The notes: generated by a model from the letters alone, not told the origin. Shown: positions 1 to 11,632, counted from the stretch's first letter. The stretch is 64,000 bases of DNA from Ephemerocybe angulata (GCA_013368325.1 JAACJK010000163.1:1612001-1676000), one strand, 5' to 3'. Translations and numbers: made by a program.

Positions 1-2067
1 ACCTCCGTTGCGGGTACCGGCGGGGGCGGGGGCGCCTTCACGCTATACGTTTGCTCCAGCACAACCCACTTCACCGTCCCCTCCCCACCCTCCTTCGCAT
101 ACTTGAGCTCAGGCACAAGCCCCGCCTTAATCTTACACACGACAAACGCAGGCCACGCTGCCGAGATGGGATCTAGGAGCGCGTCGTGCCAGAAATCGAT
201 AAAGGCTTCGTCGAGGGGGACGACCTGGAGGAGGGCGACGCGCGACACGGTGGTAGGCTCGGGGGTTTCCTCAGGGATGCTAGCCTTGCGTGGCGCCGAG
301 ACGAACTCGACGCTCTTGCGGGGTGCACTGCTCGAGGCCGAGCTCGCCTCTTTCCCGTGCCTGCTAGACTTCCTAGAGGGCGGCGCCGTCCGTTCGATAT
401 CGCTCGCAAACAGAGTAGATGAGAGCGGCGTAAGCGTCGGACTCGCTCCGAATCCACTTGCGGAGAACAAAGACCAGTCGGCGCTTATAGGCGACAACGG
501 GCTCGCGCTAGTCGGCGCCTTACTCTGCATAGAACTCGTACGCTTAATCTCATCCGTGAACTCTGAGAGGGAGAATGAGAGGCGCTTCGCACTTGGGGAG
601 GAGGGCGAGAGGGGCAAGAGGCTGAATGCGGGAGACGTGGAGTCGTTGGAACCTTCTCCGGCTGGGACGAGGGAGAGGAAGCGAATAGTGTCGTCTGAGA
701 AGATTTTGGACAGGGGTGTGCCTGTGCCTTCTGCCTTTGAGGCTTCAACGACCTTGGTCCATAGGCTGGAGAGGTCGCCTTCCACCGAGGTGTTGGAGAG
801 GGCTTCGGCGATGAGGCGGAGTGGGTGGATCCGTGTCTTTGGACGTGCTGCTTCGCTTAGGAGTTCGGTTTCGACGCGTACGAGGAGCGCGTCGTGGACC
901 CGTGTCGTAAACATGGGGCGGGGGAGAAGACGCTGGTCGTCCGTGGGGGATACGACGCCATAGGGGTACTTGCGAACAAGGTCAACCAGCCGCGTGGGCA
1001 TACGGTTGTTCACTGCCTCATCACTTCATCAAAAGTTTAGTTGGTCGTCGGTCGACAAGAGAATGGAGCTTACCGAATACGGGCGAAGAAGATGTGTTCG
1101 AGTTGACGTCCTGCTATTTCCCAGCGGGCGTAGAACGACCGCCAGTCGTCCTTTGTTTCGACGCGGTGGGTGTTGAGCAGCCAGAGCCCATATATCTTGG
1201 AGAGCTTGCTGCCGGATGTGCTGTTGGTCTCCGCGTGCGCCGCGAGCTGGGAGAATATCTCGAGGACTGCTTTGAGAAGTTCGAGGTGTTCCGAGGGTAT
1301 CAAAGGGGAAAGGGTATCGGAGAAGGCTTTCGGGGGATACTCAGCCTTGCGTTCTTCATCAAAGAATGTCTGGTACCAGTCTTCCTTGAGGTCCCCCTGA
1401 AGCTGGAGGTGACGCAATGCCCAGCGCAGGACGGCTGCGACGTCGTGGGGCGACTTGGTGGAATTGACTTCAGAGTCGAACGAGGAGTAAGGGCTCTTTG
1501 TGGTCAGAGAATGGAGGAACAAAGAGATGAGGCGTCGTTGAACTTCGGGGGAGGCGGAATACCAGTGGGGGTTCATGATACCGAGTGTCTCGAGCCCTGT
1601 GGGGAGGATAAGATTACCATGGATCGAAGGGTGAGTGTAAACGCACCGTGGTCGTTGATAGCTCGTGAGCATGCTCTGACGAGCCCGACGGCTTCGACTG
1701 GCGTCAACGTTCGCTCTCCAAGCGCCTTCTCCGTCAGCAGAGCTTCATTCTGGCTGATGTCGGTGAACAAGCTCAAGGGAAGTGCGGGAAGCTCGTCGAT
1801 CTTCCTGTTCGGCCGTACGGGCGATGCGGGACGCGACCTGGATCTGAAGAATGTCCGGAGCTTTGAGTCTGTGGGCGTGCGCTCCGCGCCTCGTCCCCGG
1901 TGGCTGCCATTGGCTTTGAGCTCCGGAAACTCGGTGGCGCTGGGAGATTCGCTAGGCGAGACGTCTTCGAACTTCCCGTCTAAGAGGTCCCCGGACCCTG
2001 GCGAAACGAGGCCTCCCCCGCTCCCGTCCTTCTTACGTCCAAAAACCTTGTTGAGAAATGAGGGCAT
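1..2067 (-). CDS. Msb1/Mug8-domain morphogenesis protein (5' part, runs off the left edge)
   Basis: Exons are complement(<1..1023, 1074..1596, 1647..2067). Both introns are exactly 50 nt with GT-AG ends, and the second has a CTAAC-like branch site. The protein starts MPSFLNKVFGRKKDG, a start typical of basidiomycete Msb1/Mug8-domain proteins. A Ser/Pro/Arg-rich stretch follows, then a helical domain containing DHGLETLGIMNPHWYS and a later block DFWHDALLDPISAAWP. At least 655 residues are encoded here and the C-terminus lies outside the window. In yeasts Msb1 acts with Rho GTPases and the formin in polarised growth at the cell cortex; that role is carried over by family. The ATG at 2067 is preferred over an upstream in-frame start because the family begins there. 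The long plus-strand open frames across this region are shadows of the exons. Confidence 0.8.
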
Positions 2068-3511
2068 TGCGGCCTGGAGATGGATCAGGACGGGTTTGCT
2101 ACGCGTCTGAGGGAGAATGGGTACCTTCAAGCTTGCTCGTTGGCCGTTCCTGCGCTGGACGACGTCCGCACGTCGTGGTGGGAGGTCAACACGTGTTGGA
2201 CAATTCTCTGGTATTTCTGGGATTTTAGGTAATTCGTTCCCACAATCCGGGATCTTCGGACCTTGGCGGAACCCTGGCTCTGGGCGCTTGGCGCTTCAGC
2301 GCTTGGGGTGGAGGAGGGAAATGTAAAAGACATGTTGTAGGTTCGCAGACTATATATGCGACCTATGAGGGAGGCTTACCACTACCACGACCATTATCAG
2401 AGACCCGATCCAATCGATCAGAATGAAAGCTCAAGCTCACCTGCTTGCCACCATTGCAGCTAGTAATCGCCTACATTTAGTGCGGCGCACTAAGGTAGGC
2501 TTGTATGCGCATGGAAAGCTCGCCCTTTCACCGTGTACCACGCAAAGGGTAGTAGCACGCAAAGGGTACTCAATGTATCGAGTTCGAACCGCCTAGGGAA
2601 TGGAAGGCTGGAATCAGTTGAGTATTGGGTACTGGTGAAGAGAGCAGTGGAGGAAGGGAGAAAAGGGCGAACGAACGAAGGGCGGGCAGGTATCCCCCTT
2701 TATACCAAAAATCGGGCGTGACGTCGTTGCGTCGTGACCGAGAATGGCAGTGTGACTTCCTCTTCGGGATCTAGCAACTTCAACGGGATGCGAATGGGTG
2801 ATGTAACCGCCCTGCAGATGGTGCCGCTACGGAGACCCAGTACAGGCGGAAAATGCCTGCTTAATTTGGGTGATAATGGGCCCCCTTAGCTCTGAGCAAA
2901 CTCGACGATTGGCTTCAGCTAGCCTCCTGGCGCTCACCCTTATGCTCCTCTCTTCTCCTGCGCTAGCTCCAAACAGGGGTGAAGTCGAGAAGAGGCACAA
3001 AGCGAGAGGTCGTTGTGCTTTTACCGGAGATTTATTCAACACTGTGGACACCGTGTCCAGTTCCCGTTACCGGTGCCCGCCCATATATTTGAGCGCTTTT
3101 TGACCTTAACAATCCCCCTGAGCAGGGGCAGGCCACCCGTTCCGCCACCCTCTGAGACACACAAAGGATATACACAAGTTTCCTCGCAACTACTATTGGA
3201 GCTCAGAGTGTGAGCATGTCGGTTTAATTCGCGCCTCTCCTGAGTTCCGGAATGGGCGCTTACGCATCCCGGCCCGGGAGACGGCGCTTAACCGATCTGC
3301 ACCCGTATCAACTCCTCAAACTGGCACAAGAAGAGGTTCGAGGGATTTATCATATCAATTCGCAATAGACTACGTTCGCAAATACATCGTAGATATCAAT
3401 TCCATGTCAGAGTCTTCGAAGCATGAGGCAAATGACCGATTGATCGTTTCTCTGTATGTGGGTCGAGGGCTGGTTGAATACCATCAATCGCTGAGTGCGC
3501 TGCAGGCTAGC
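2068..3511. other. Intergenic, no gene recognised
   Basis: No reading frame here shows splice-consistent coding or a known motif. Two copies of a GGCGCTTA-type motif lie at about 3254-3262 and 3283-3292. The stretch from about 3343 to 3511 is closely similar to about 11455-11632, the 3' flank of another hydrophobin, so it belongs to a duplicated block. Confidence 0.6.
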
Positions 3512-3979
3512 TCAGAGGTTGAGGTTAACGGGGGTGCAGCCGAGAGCGACGACTCCGTCTATAATTAAGAAGCCAGTCAGATATTGTCCAGAGAAAGACC
3601 TCGAACAATCTTACTGAAGGTGTTGTTGGTGCAGCAGACGGGCTGGGCGGAGCTGAGGTAGTCACATCAGCATTCGTGTTCCATACGGCCGAAGGAGGAG
3701 GTAAAAGTCGACTAACCAAGAGTTTCCGGGGAGGGCGATTACGGAGATAGGGCTGCAGGTCAAGCCAACGATTGCATTGACGTCGGTGACACTTATGCCC
3801 AAGAGCGCAAAGATAGCGGTCAGGGATGGGTCCCCTGCCGACTGGACGCTGTTGCAGCACTGCACGGGGCCCGTGTTGCACTGGCTGGCAGGGATGGGTG
3901 GAGGGAGAATGGGGCCTCCGGTGGGGACGGCCACGGCGACGCTGGCGAGAGCGAGGGCGGTGATGAGAGTGAATTGCAT
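3512..3979 (-). CDS. Class I hydrophobin 1
   Basis: Exons are complement(3512..3558, 3615..3652, 3717..3979), giving 115 aa. Residues 1-18 are a signal peptide (MQFTLITALALASVAVAV) and a short Pro-rich spacer follows. The eight-cysteine pattern is C-X6-CC, then one C, then C-X5-CC, then the last C. Intron 1 splits the fifth Cys codon as TG^C, which is why a simple open frame appears to read Trp there. Hydrophobins are secreted and assemble into amphipathic rodlet layers on hyphae and spores. A TATA box (TATAAAAG) lies at 4065-4072, about 90 bp upstream of the ATG. The gene and its 3' flank are closely similar to hydrophobin 3 at 11.6-12.1 kb. Confidence 0.95.
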
Positions 3980-5563
3980 GTTTAGGATATTTGGAAGTTG
4001 GAAGACTGGGAATGTACTTGAACTATGTGTTGTTCGAGTGAAGAATGAGGATGTTAGCGCAGACCTTTTATACGTTTCTTGCCCCCAGCTGGCCCCTTCT
4101 TTCGTCAGGATATGCACTCAGCACAATGGAGTAGCTTGGATCTGCGCTCTACGCATCATCGAGAGAGGTAGAGTCCTCAAGGTCGGCAGGTGAGTGGAGC
4201 GGTGGAGCAGAAAAACAAAGAGAAGGCGTTCAATATTCCAATTTTAGCTGTAGTGACATGAGGACAAACGGGCGTTTGGGTGTCTGAACGATAGGCTCTG
4301 CCTAACAAAAATACACGGCCTGTCGTAAGAAGCTGGGGGTATAAACCGGACTTAGTCGACGATCTTCCTTTTTGGTCAGAACAACCCCCGAACACAGAGT
4401 TCGAAGCATGAGCTCATTTTGAATATCACGACCGTGTAAGGCTCCTTTCCTAGTTTGTAACCGAGGATCGAAGTCCTATTCCGATTTCTAACACCGAGTT
4501 TGAATTTGAGCGTCATAGATTCTTAACATAGCTCTTGAATCAGGTAAAGGTAAATGGATGTAACATGAACCTGTGGTTCTCCCGGTACACCTTGCAAGAT
4601 GCGCTCAGGCTCCTATGTCATGGTGCATTCTTCCTCCAGGACGAAACGAGAGGTTACGCAGGTTTGTCATTTGGCCCGTTGTTTGGGCCGTTGTATGAGG
4701 TTAGACGCCACTTGCCAGTGGACATGAGAATAGTACACACTCAATGCAAGCCCTTGGAGTACGGTCAATGGCTATGTATACTCGAGAGAGGTGTAACGCT
4801 CAACGCGTTCGAAGCAGGCAAGAGAAGCAAGAAAAACACATCGACTAGCGTTAGAAGGTCATTTCCTGTGCATACGTACATGGAATATGATGTCTTCGTG
4901 GCAGAACACAATCCCTCATTCATCTTGTCCTTCTGTGACTTTCCGGCTCCGCTTCTCTGGCAGGTTGCAAAATAGTAGACTGAAATCTGGTAATAGACCA
5001 GCCTTCGAAGTGGGGAGCCAACCAAAGAAATGAGTGCTTCTCACCTTCCTATTTCCGTAAAGTTTGGGAGTACTTCCGTCTAAAGCCGCGATGTCAGGCC
5101 TAGTGCTGTACGGTTATGATGTTCCGCGTCAAATTCACTCTTGCTTAGTTTCTCTTCATCTTCTACCCACTCCACCACCCGGTGGTAGCCCCACTTCGAC
5201 AGCACGGCGCTGTGCAGAAGTTAGGTGTCCCGCATCCTATTTTTTGTCGGCGAACTAGCGTTGGGGAATGGGGGTAGCTAAGGACACCAAAGGGAGGATG
5301 TTTGTCGTGATCTTCGAACGTAGAATACGCATAGCTGCGTCACGGTCTCCACTTCGACATGAGACTCACCAGGTTGCAGAACCCCATTTCCAGACGTCGC
5401 GATAGCTACTAGCACGACACGTCGGGTGAGGTATTCACCTGCGTTCTGGAACGTCAAGTCCGCCGAGCATATAAAAACCCCTTACAACATCCCTAACATC
5501 CCTCATCCCAAGGATAAACAACTCGTCTTACCTCAGACTCTTTACCCAGCCAGTCTATCAGCC
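3980..5563. other. Intergenic between divergent hydrophobins
   Basis: It carries the promoters of the two flanking hydrophobins. An open frame of 146 codons at 4535-4975 on the plus strand has no recognisable domain, no codon-bias signal I can judge and no clear promoter, so I do not call it a gene. Confidence 0.5.
5470..5477 (+). promoter_or_regulatory. TATA box of hydrophobin 2
   Basis: TATAAAAA sits 87 bp upstream of the hydrophobin 2 ATG. The same element at about the same distance is found upstream of the other hydrophobins: 23064 (TATAAAAA), about 25145, 29624 (TATAAAAG) and 30661 (TATAAAAG). This suggests strong focused promoters throughout the family. Confidence 0.75.
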
Positions 5564-5929
5564 ATGCAGTTCAAGCAGATCGCCACTCTCGCCGCTCTGG
5601 CCACCCTCGCTGCCGCGCAGTGCAACACCGGCCCCGTGCAGTGCTGCAACAGCGTCCAGCGCGCCGATGAACCCTCCGTCGCTAAGCTCCTTGGGCTCTT
5701 GGGCATCGTCATCCAGGACGTTACCATACCCATCGGCGTCACTTGCTCGCCCATCTCCGTTATTGGAGTCCCCGGAAACTCCTGGTAAGATTTCCTCTGC
5801 CGCCAGTTGAATTCAGAATAGCTGCTGACGAAAGGCAAATCTAGCAACGCTCAGCCTGTTTGCTGCACGAATAACTCCTTCAACGGTGTCGTTGCTATTG
5901 GGTGCACTCCCATTAACATCAACGCCTAA
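5564..5929 (+). CDS. Class I hydrophobin 2 (one intron only)
   Basis: Exons are 5564..5784 and 5845..5929, giving 101 aa. The signal peptide ends in AAA, followed directly by [10 protein letters not shown], with almost no spacer. All eight cysteines are present, the fifth split across the intron as TG^C. The other hydrophobins in the window have a second intron after the codon run ending TTC; here the coding sequence runs straight through that point (TCC TTC AAC GGT). This is most simply an intron loss. The product is a secreted surface-active protein, as for the family. It is divergent from hydrophobin 1. Confidence 0.94.
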
Positions 5930-6780
5930 GAAGCCGGAGCACCTCGAGATTCAATCGTTTCCTTGTCACTCATGCACTATTGGACGGTAGCCTACCTTTG
6001 CTCGTTCCAGTTTGCTTCCCCAGTCCGACATCCTTCGTACTCGTCAGATTCTTTTCGCTAGTTTGCTATGAATTAATGGACTTATGTTTGTTGCCCTCAC
6101 GTTCGATCTGGGTAAATTCAGAAAGGTGGCTAGTCGTGGTTGAAGAGGAAGCTGTGCAAGCCGAGTGGCGGCGAAAACTATCTTGCTGACAAACGGACTG
6201 ATGGTGGCTTTGACCAGACGAAGCGTGGGACTTCGTTGACGAACGACCCTTCCGCAACGTTCATCATCGCTGGCAACCTTCACCCTTGCTCACCGCCGAT
6301 ACCGAAACAATGCATCTGAACGAAGTTATATGCGATCCACACCCAACGAAGCGTACAATGCACTGTCAAAGGATTCGGTGACACGCTAATGGACAGTAAT
6401 CCTGAATATTTTCAACTCTGGGGTCTGCTCAGGGCTTGTTGATGAACTGAGTTTCCTGGAATTTCGTTCGCTTTCAAGCTTATCAATTGTGCATCTACTA
6501 CTCTGGGCTCAGACGAGCTTACTGTTTTACTGCGGATTCCTGCTTCCTATATCTTCGACTTTCAGATCAACCTTCCGAATCGTCGCCTGTGACCAACGGC
6601 GAACTCACGTACTCCCTCTCACCCTGAGACCCCGTCTTCTTCCCCCTCCCAAGCATACCCGACACCTTCCTAAACTCCCCCTTCTGCTTCTTCGCCCTCT
6701 TTCCGCCTCCTTCCTGGTAGACCGGGAGTAGGGGAGCCGTGGGCGAACTGGTCATCGAATACAGGGAGTCGTCCTTCATG
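5930..6780. other. Intergenic, possible 3' extension of the RCR-like gene
   Basis: No separate gene is recognised. On the minus strand an open frame from 6818 down to 6567 encodes a charged, Ser-rich tail containing TAPLLPVYQEGGG. This resembles the APLLKA-type tail of the neighbouring paralogue at 7806-8467. It may be the original C-terminus of the RCR-like gene ending at 6781, reached by an unrecognised splice or lost by a frameshift. Confidence 0.4.
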
Positions 6781-7289
6781 TCAACGCTTTCTGTTGGGAG
6801 AGATGGGCTTCTGCACATTCTGTGCGCTCGGATGAACAGCCTGGGGGAATGTGGGGGCTATCTGAGCGGGCCAGTCCCCCAAAGATCCTGAGACGCGCGA
6901 GCGGTATGCGGGAGGCGGGACGTATCCGGTTTGCTCGGTGATATCGTACTCCTTTGGCTTTCGATGATCCCTGAGCAATTCTCTACCTGCGGGCCCCTTT
7001 TGCGCTAGGGCTGTTGGAGACATGATCGTGAGTCCCCTGCGGGTCATTCACGCCGCCAAGCCCATAGTAGCCTTGGATTGGTGGTGGGGATGTGCGTACC
7101 TTTCTTTGCTCTCAACTTTGCGATCAAGTAGGCACTGAGTTTCCAGGTGCCAACGATGAGGAGGATGCCGGCGAGGATGATCACGCCCGCGAGAACCCTC
7201 CCGACCCAGACGTGCTTCGCTTGATGCGCTCGTCTTTCAATGCCTACGGTGGTTCCCGATAGACTGGAGCGAGCGATGGGTGGGACCAT
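6781..7289 (-). CDS. RCR-like single-pass membrane protein with PPxY motif, copy 1
   Basis: Exons are complement(6781..7010, 7100..7289), giving 139 aa. A short N-terminal segment beginning MVPPIARSSL precedes one membrane span (core VLAGVIILAGILLIVGTW) and then a basic stretch (LRAKK). The intron, phase 1, follows the basic stretch directly, as in the next two genes. The tail carries YVPPPAY, a PPxY (PY) motif. There is no cleavable signal, so by the positive-inside rule the tail is cytosolic. Yeast Rcr1/Rcr2 share this layout; they bind the WW domains of the Rsp5 ubiquitin ligase and influence chitin deposition and plasma-membrane protein sorting. Assignment to that family is by architecture only. 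The ATG at 7289 is chosen because it aligns with the paralogues. The C-terminus is uncertain. Confidence 0.7.
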
Positions 7290-7805
7290 ATCTTCAAGGT
7301 GCAGAATCCTCTGCACGATGTCGGACGAAAGATGGAGCTCGGGTTTGGGTTTGAGAATTACATCCAAGCTTATCATACAAGCTGTCCATCACACAAGCCC
7401 CTGGCCCCCACTTTCAAACGCAGCACACCTCGTTTGGAGACAGGAACAATCGCAAGCCCGGTGAGTATCCGCTCAATCTCGATTCCTAAGGCTCTGTACC
7501 CCACCTTATAAAAAGTGAGGTGAAAGGGGCGACTGCATTTTTGGCTCGTGCTTGGCGTTGGGCTGACTAACTGAGAGTGAGCAGCGACTTAACGAATCCC
7601 TTAAGCCCGAGACCTCAGTTCCACATAGCTCAAGATGTGCCGAAGAACATGAGGCTGCTTGGCGTATCTGTTGAGATCCAGGGGTTAATGGAATCAGGAA
7701 TTTAGTGTATGGCTGTACAGGGTAAGAAACTAAAACCAGGGTCCGATATTCGTATCCCAACATCCCATCCCAATAACGCAGCTTTGCATTCTTTCCGCCT
7801 CCTTA

Positions 7806-8467
7806 TTACGCCTTTAGAAGAGGCGCCTTATCGTTGTCGAATCCTCCATCATCATTCGCCGGATGCAAGTCGCGACTCGCCTCAGGCTTAATGAGTGGTG
7901 CACTAGCGCTGTCCCCAGGGGCAGCGGCGGGCCTCGTCCGGCGCAGCCAATCTCCAACAGCCATAACACGCCCGGTAATCTTCTTGCCCATCCCTTGCAT
8001 CTGGTACGCGCGCGTGGGGGTTGCGAGGTTCGAGCTGTAGGGCGTGGGGGAGGGGAATGCGGGCGCCGCGCCCTCTTTGTAATCGCCGAGCGGGGCGTGC
8101 GGGGCGTATACTGGGGGAGGGACGTAGCCCGTCGAGGCCTGAGGGGAGTTATCAAACTGGGGGGCGAGGAGGGAGGCGGATGTGTCTCCTTTCGCGGCGG
8201 CTATGGTAGCGAAAGATTACATAGTAGCATTGAGATTGTTGGGTCTTCAAGTGAGAGATAAGTATGAGGCGTACCTCGTTTCCGCTTCTTCTCGGCTATC
8301 CAGGCCTTTACGTGCTTTGAGGAGAACACGGCGATGAGGATGATGACGAGGAAGATGAGGCTGACGATGAGCCATCGGGCCCATAGCGGGATCGGCTTGT
8401 GGTGGTGGTTATCGTACACATAGACGATGCGCCGTGCTTCGAGGTCGGATGAGATGGGCAGGACCAT
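7806..8467 (-). CDS. RCR-like single-pass membrane protein with PPxY motif, copy 2
   Basis: Exons are complement(7806..8200, 8275..8467), giving 195 aa. The start MVLPISSDLEARR aligns with copy 1. One membrane span (core LIVSLIFLVIILIAVFSS) is followed by KHVKAWIAEKKRKR and the phase-1 intron. The cytosolic tail has TGYVPPPVYAP (PPVY, a PY motif) and ends in APLLKA. The family role would be recruitment of a Nedd4/Rsp5-type ubiquitin ligase to membranes. It lies between two paralogues on the same strand, so the trio arose by tandem duplication. Sequence divergence outside the membrane span, basic stretch and PY motif is high. Confidence 0.78.
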
Positions 8468-8847
8468 CGTGCGCAGCGTCGGCGGGGAGTGTATCACGTA
8501 GATCTGGATGAGATCGATGAAGGTGAAAGAAAGGGAAGGAGGGGCAGGGACGCAAGGCCCTTAAAACCGCCTTGAGGTTGCGTGCGGTGGGAAGTAAAAG
8601 TAGCTGTCTGCCTCACTGCCATCGCCCATTCTTTCGGGTTACAGGATGCAATGATAATATTACGCCAAGCAACGGAACTGCCCCTTGTGGCCGTGCTGAC
8701 CAAGAGCAAAGGCCGGAGGTCTTGAATCGCCTGAAGGCGTTCATGGTACCGTTGACTAGAAGGTTCAGTGCAAGCTGTCCTGATCATCACTCAAGGTCAA
8801 GATTGGGTCAGGATGAAGGCTTGGCAGTCAATACACTCCGAGATAGT

Positions 8848-8960
8848 GGAGATCACTGAATCACGCTTAAATTGGATAGGGGCTATCGCTAAGCGCCCGA
8901 GATCGACGCAGAGAGCGCTTCGGCAATGCGCGCGTCTAATTTAATCCCGCCACGCCTTCG
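8848..8960. repeat. Dispersed repeat, copy A
   Basis: About 110 bp, closely similar to 12590-12705. Shared words are GAGATCACT, CGCTAAGCGCCCGA and GTCTAATTTAATCCC in the same order and spacing. No coding capacity is seen. It may be a small non-autonomous element or part of an old segmental duplication that also copied the GST 5' end. Confidence 0.65.
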
Positions 8961-8971
8961 AAGGCCATTCC

Positions 8972-9523
8972 TCAAAACTCGGCCTTCTTGGATGACTGCA
9001 TCAGGGGTATGCTCTGGTGATACGGGGTAGGTGAGTCCGCGAGAGGGCCATAGTCAGAAAGCGAATAGCGCGGGACTGAAGGGCTGACGAGGTACGCAGG
9101 CGGCGGGACGGCATGAGCGATATCTGATGATTCTGACTCTTCCTCCCGTGCTTCAATCTCCTTCTCTGATAAAAGCTGGGTGGATTCGGGGGATGGGATG
9201 TCTGCGTCTGGTGCAGGTGGGATTACTGTAATGTGATTCTGGGCTTTAATCGGTCAATAGTGCTTCGATATCAGTGATGCCGAAGAGAGCGACATACCAG
9301 CGCGCTTTCGCCCCTGGCTCCGTCGAGAGAACCAGCGCTTGATCCTTGTGTATTTCAGGTAGCACAAGGTGAAGACAATGAGCACGAATGCAGCCACGCC
9401 GACGATGACCCATCGCACCCAGTCACCGCTGGGCTTGGGCGCTCCACTGCTATTTGTGGTATTGACCATTTGTGCTAGCATCCGCCGTTGAAGTTGCGCT
9501 CGGGAAGGAATAGTATAAGCCAT
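8972..9523 (-). CDS. RCR-like single-pass membrane protein with PPxY motif, copy 3
   Basis: Exons are complement(8972..9225, 9298..9523), giving 159 aa. The N-terminal part contains an NTT glycosylation sequon, then the membrane span (WVIVGVAAFVLIVFTLCYLK) and the basic stretch RIKRWFSRRSQGRKR, then the phase-1 intron. The tail is acidic (ARGEEESESS-like region) with VPPPAYLV as the PY motif. The architecture and intron position match the two upstream copies. As inference, the luminal or extracellular N-terminus would be glycosylated and the tail would recruit WW-domain ubiquitin ligases. Confidence 0.78.
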
Positions 9524-9869
9524 TTGAGCGCTAACTTATTAATGGAGGAGAAATTGGAGAGGCGTCGCACGGCATAGTAATGATTTCATCCTCGATATAT
9601 ATCGCACTGTGTGTACATTTATAGCGCGTTAAATGGCCAGGTCGGTCAATGGGCGCTTCCTTGAGTACGACCGGTATCGAGGACTTGCGTATAGCTGTGC
9701 ACTCACCTGGAAAGCAGGAGTTTGACTTATATTCTGAGATACTGCGCAAGGAGATAGCAGCTGAACGATCATATGTTTCTTCTTTTGAAACTGGAGGGTG
9801 ATCCGAAACGGTGGGGACTAATTTGAAATGGTTATCTGAAGTCTAAGCACCCCGGGGTATTTCCCCAAT
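9524..9869. other. Intergenic, nothing recognised
   Basis: Promoter region of RCR-like copy 3 and 3' flank of the GST gene. GCGCTTA-like words occur near 9525 and 9650. Confidence 0.5.
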
Positions 9870-10723
9870 TTACAAATGGATAACAGTATAAGGGCGCAAA
9901 GCGTCAAAAAACCTACCCCACCTTCCGCCATTCCACTCCCTCAACCTCTTCCACTCCTCACTCTCCTCCCCCATCGCCCTCGAAACCCACAACAAAACAC
10001 CCCCAAGCACAACATCCGCATACCCAAACCTACTCCCCCCAATCCACGGACCCAGCGGCCCCTCGCCCCTCTCCCCCGCCACACGCTCGGACTTTTCAAA
10101 GAACCGTTCCAGGGTATCAAACCCCGCCTTTGCGCGGGCCAGGTACTTCTCGGCGTGCTCCGAGTTCGCGAGGAATTCCTCAAGCGACATCTCAATCCCC
10201 GCCTCATACGTGGGCTTGAATGCCTGAACGAACTCCTCGGTCATATACCCAAGAGCTCTGGACGTGACGACCGGCCACAAATGCGGCGCGATCTGCGTCA
10301 AGACCAAGTCCTCTACAGCGAATCCCGCGACCCTCCCCTCAGGCGTGGTGAGTTGGTGCGTGCCAGGGTACGTCTGGTCTAGGTACGCAATAATGCTGAG
10401 CGAGTCCGTGATGGTGCGCCCTGTGGCGGGGTCGTGGATTGCGGGTATGGTGTATTTTCCAGGGGTGCCGTCCGGCTTGAGATCGGTGTCGTTTGCGGGG
10501 ATGTTGTGCGCTTTGGAGTCGGCTTCGAGAGCGAGGGGGGAGAGGAATGTGCTTTTGTGCGGGAGGTTTTTGTAGTTCAGCGCGATTCTGAAGTGGGGTG
10601 GGTGGGTTAGGTTGGGTTATGTTAGATGGGGTCGGGGTAGGGTGCTTACCGGACTCTGCAGGCGTAGGGAGACAGAGATTTCCCGTCGGGATAGCTGCTG
10701 TCGAGGTCGAATATTGTGATCAT
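9870..10723 (-). CDS. Glutathione S-transferase, etherase-like (FuA-type) group
   Basis: Exons are complement(9870..10587, 10650..10723), giving 263 aa. The N-terminal thioredoxin fold begins MITIFDLDSS; SPYACRVRIALNYKNL fits the active-site Ser and first helix, KYTIPAI is the cis-Pro strand and DSLSIIAYLD the glutathione-binding segment. A helical C-terminal domain follows. LSPYACR is reminiscent of the bacterial LigE-type beta-etherases and of fungal GSTFuA enzymes, which are expanded in wood-decay fungi and act on lignin- or wood-derived compounds. The subclass is inference; GST itself is clear. The 5' part of this gene is duplicated as a broken fragment at 12.7-12.9 kb. Confidence 0.88.
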
Positions 10724-11632
10724 GCTGAAGTAGGTCTCTATCTCTGAACGGCTTTTACTGCAATACTCCTCTCCAATGGTAGTCGCTTTTTAAGTATACT
10801 TGCCATCGCTTCCACGCAGTCATAAGTAGATATCTTTATCCATCCTATATCCAAGCAATTTAGTAAGCTTGGTTAAGAACTTGGTAAGCGTGGTGACCTT
10901 TTCTCTCACTGAATGCCAAATCCCTTCACACAGACTGCCAACTGCCTTATTTGAGATCAGGTGTGCCCCAGCATTCAGTAAGTAACATTGTCTGGCCTAC
11001 TCTAATTAGGTGCCGGCGACGTATACGGCACGGCATCGAATCTATGTCAGGAATGAATCGCTCAGGCTGAGCCACTTACGCTCGGACGGCTTGATTCAAT
11101 GAACGAGCAGGACTCAGCGAGCGTACTCAGCCAAAGCAGAGCGCTGACAGATTTATGTAACACTACCTTGAGCGACCAAATCAGCAAAAACGTGGATCCG
11201 ACAGCACGAGAATCCTCTAAATCCTGGTTTTCGCGAACCGAGATGCGTGGCCGCTTATCGAAATGTTTGGCCCCGACTTTAGGACGATTGACAAAACAGT
11301 GGGCCGTCTTAGACTCTTCGTGAAATGTGCGGGCATCCGGGAGAGGGTTGGTCGCGAGCCCCGCACAGTCGCGATAAGTAGTCGGCCGTCGGGACCTCGA
11401 AGTCACCATTGATAGACTTGAATTCAAAGCAGGTGGGACCAACACATGAGCACATTCGGGGGATTATCCCATCAATTCGCAACAGACTTCGCTCGCAAAT
11501 ACATCGTAGATATCAATTACATGTCAGAGTCTTTGACGCATGAGGCAAATGACCGGTTGATGTTTTCTCTGTCTGTGGTCCTGGGGGGTGCTGGTAAATT
11601 CCCAACAATCACTGAGTGTGCTGCAGCTTAGC
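10724..11632. other. Intergenic, nothing coding recognised
   Basis: Contains GST promoter sequence on the left. From about 11455 the sequence matches the 3' flank of hydrophobin 1 (about 3343-3511), so the duplication that made hydrophobins 1 and 3 included roughly 170 bp of downstream DNA. Confidence 0.6.

Noticed and set aside
103..963. Long plus-strand open frame of 286 codons at the left edge
   Set aside because: It is antisense to the spliced Msb1/Mug8-type gene, whose minus-strand frame is open with family motifs.
4535..4975. 146-codon open frame between hydrophobins 1 and 2
   Set aside because: No domain, no signal peptide, no splice support and no similarity elsewhere in the window.
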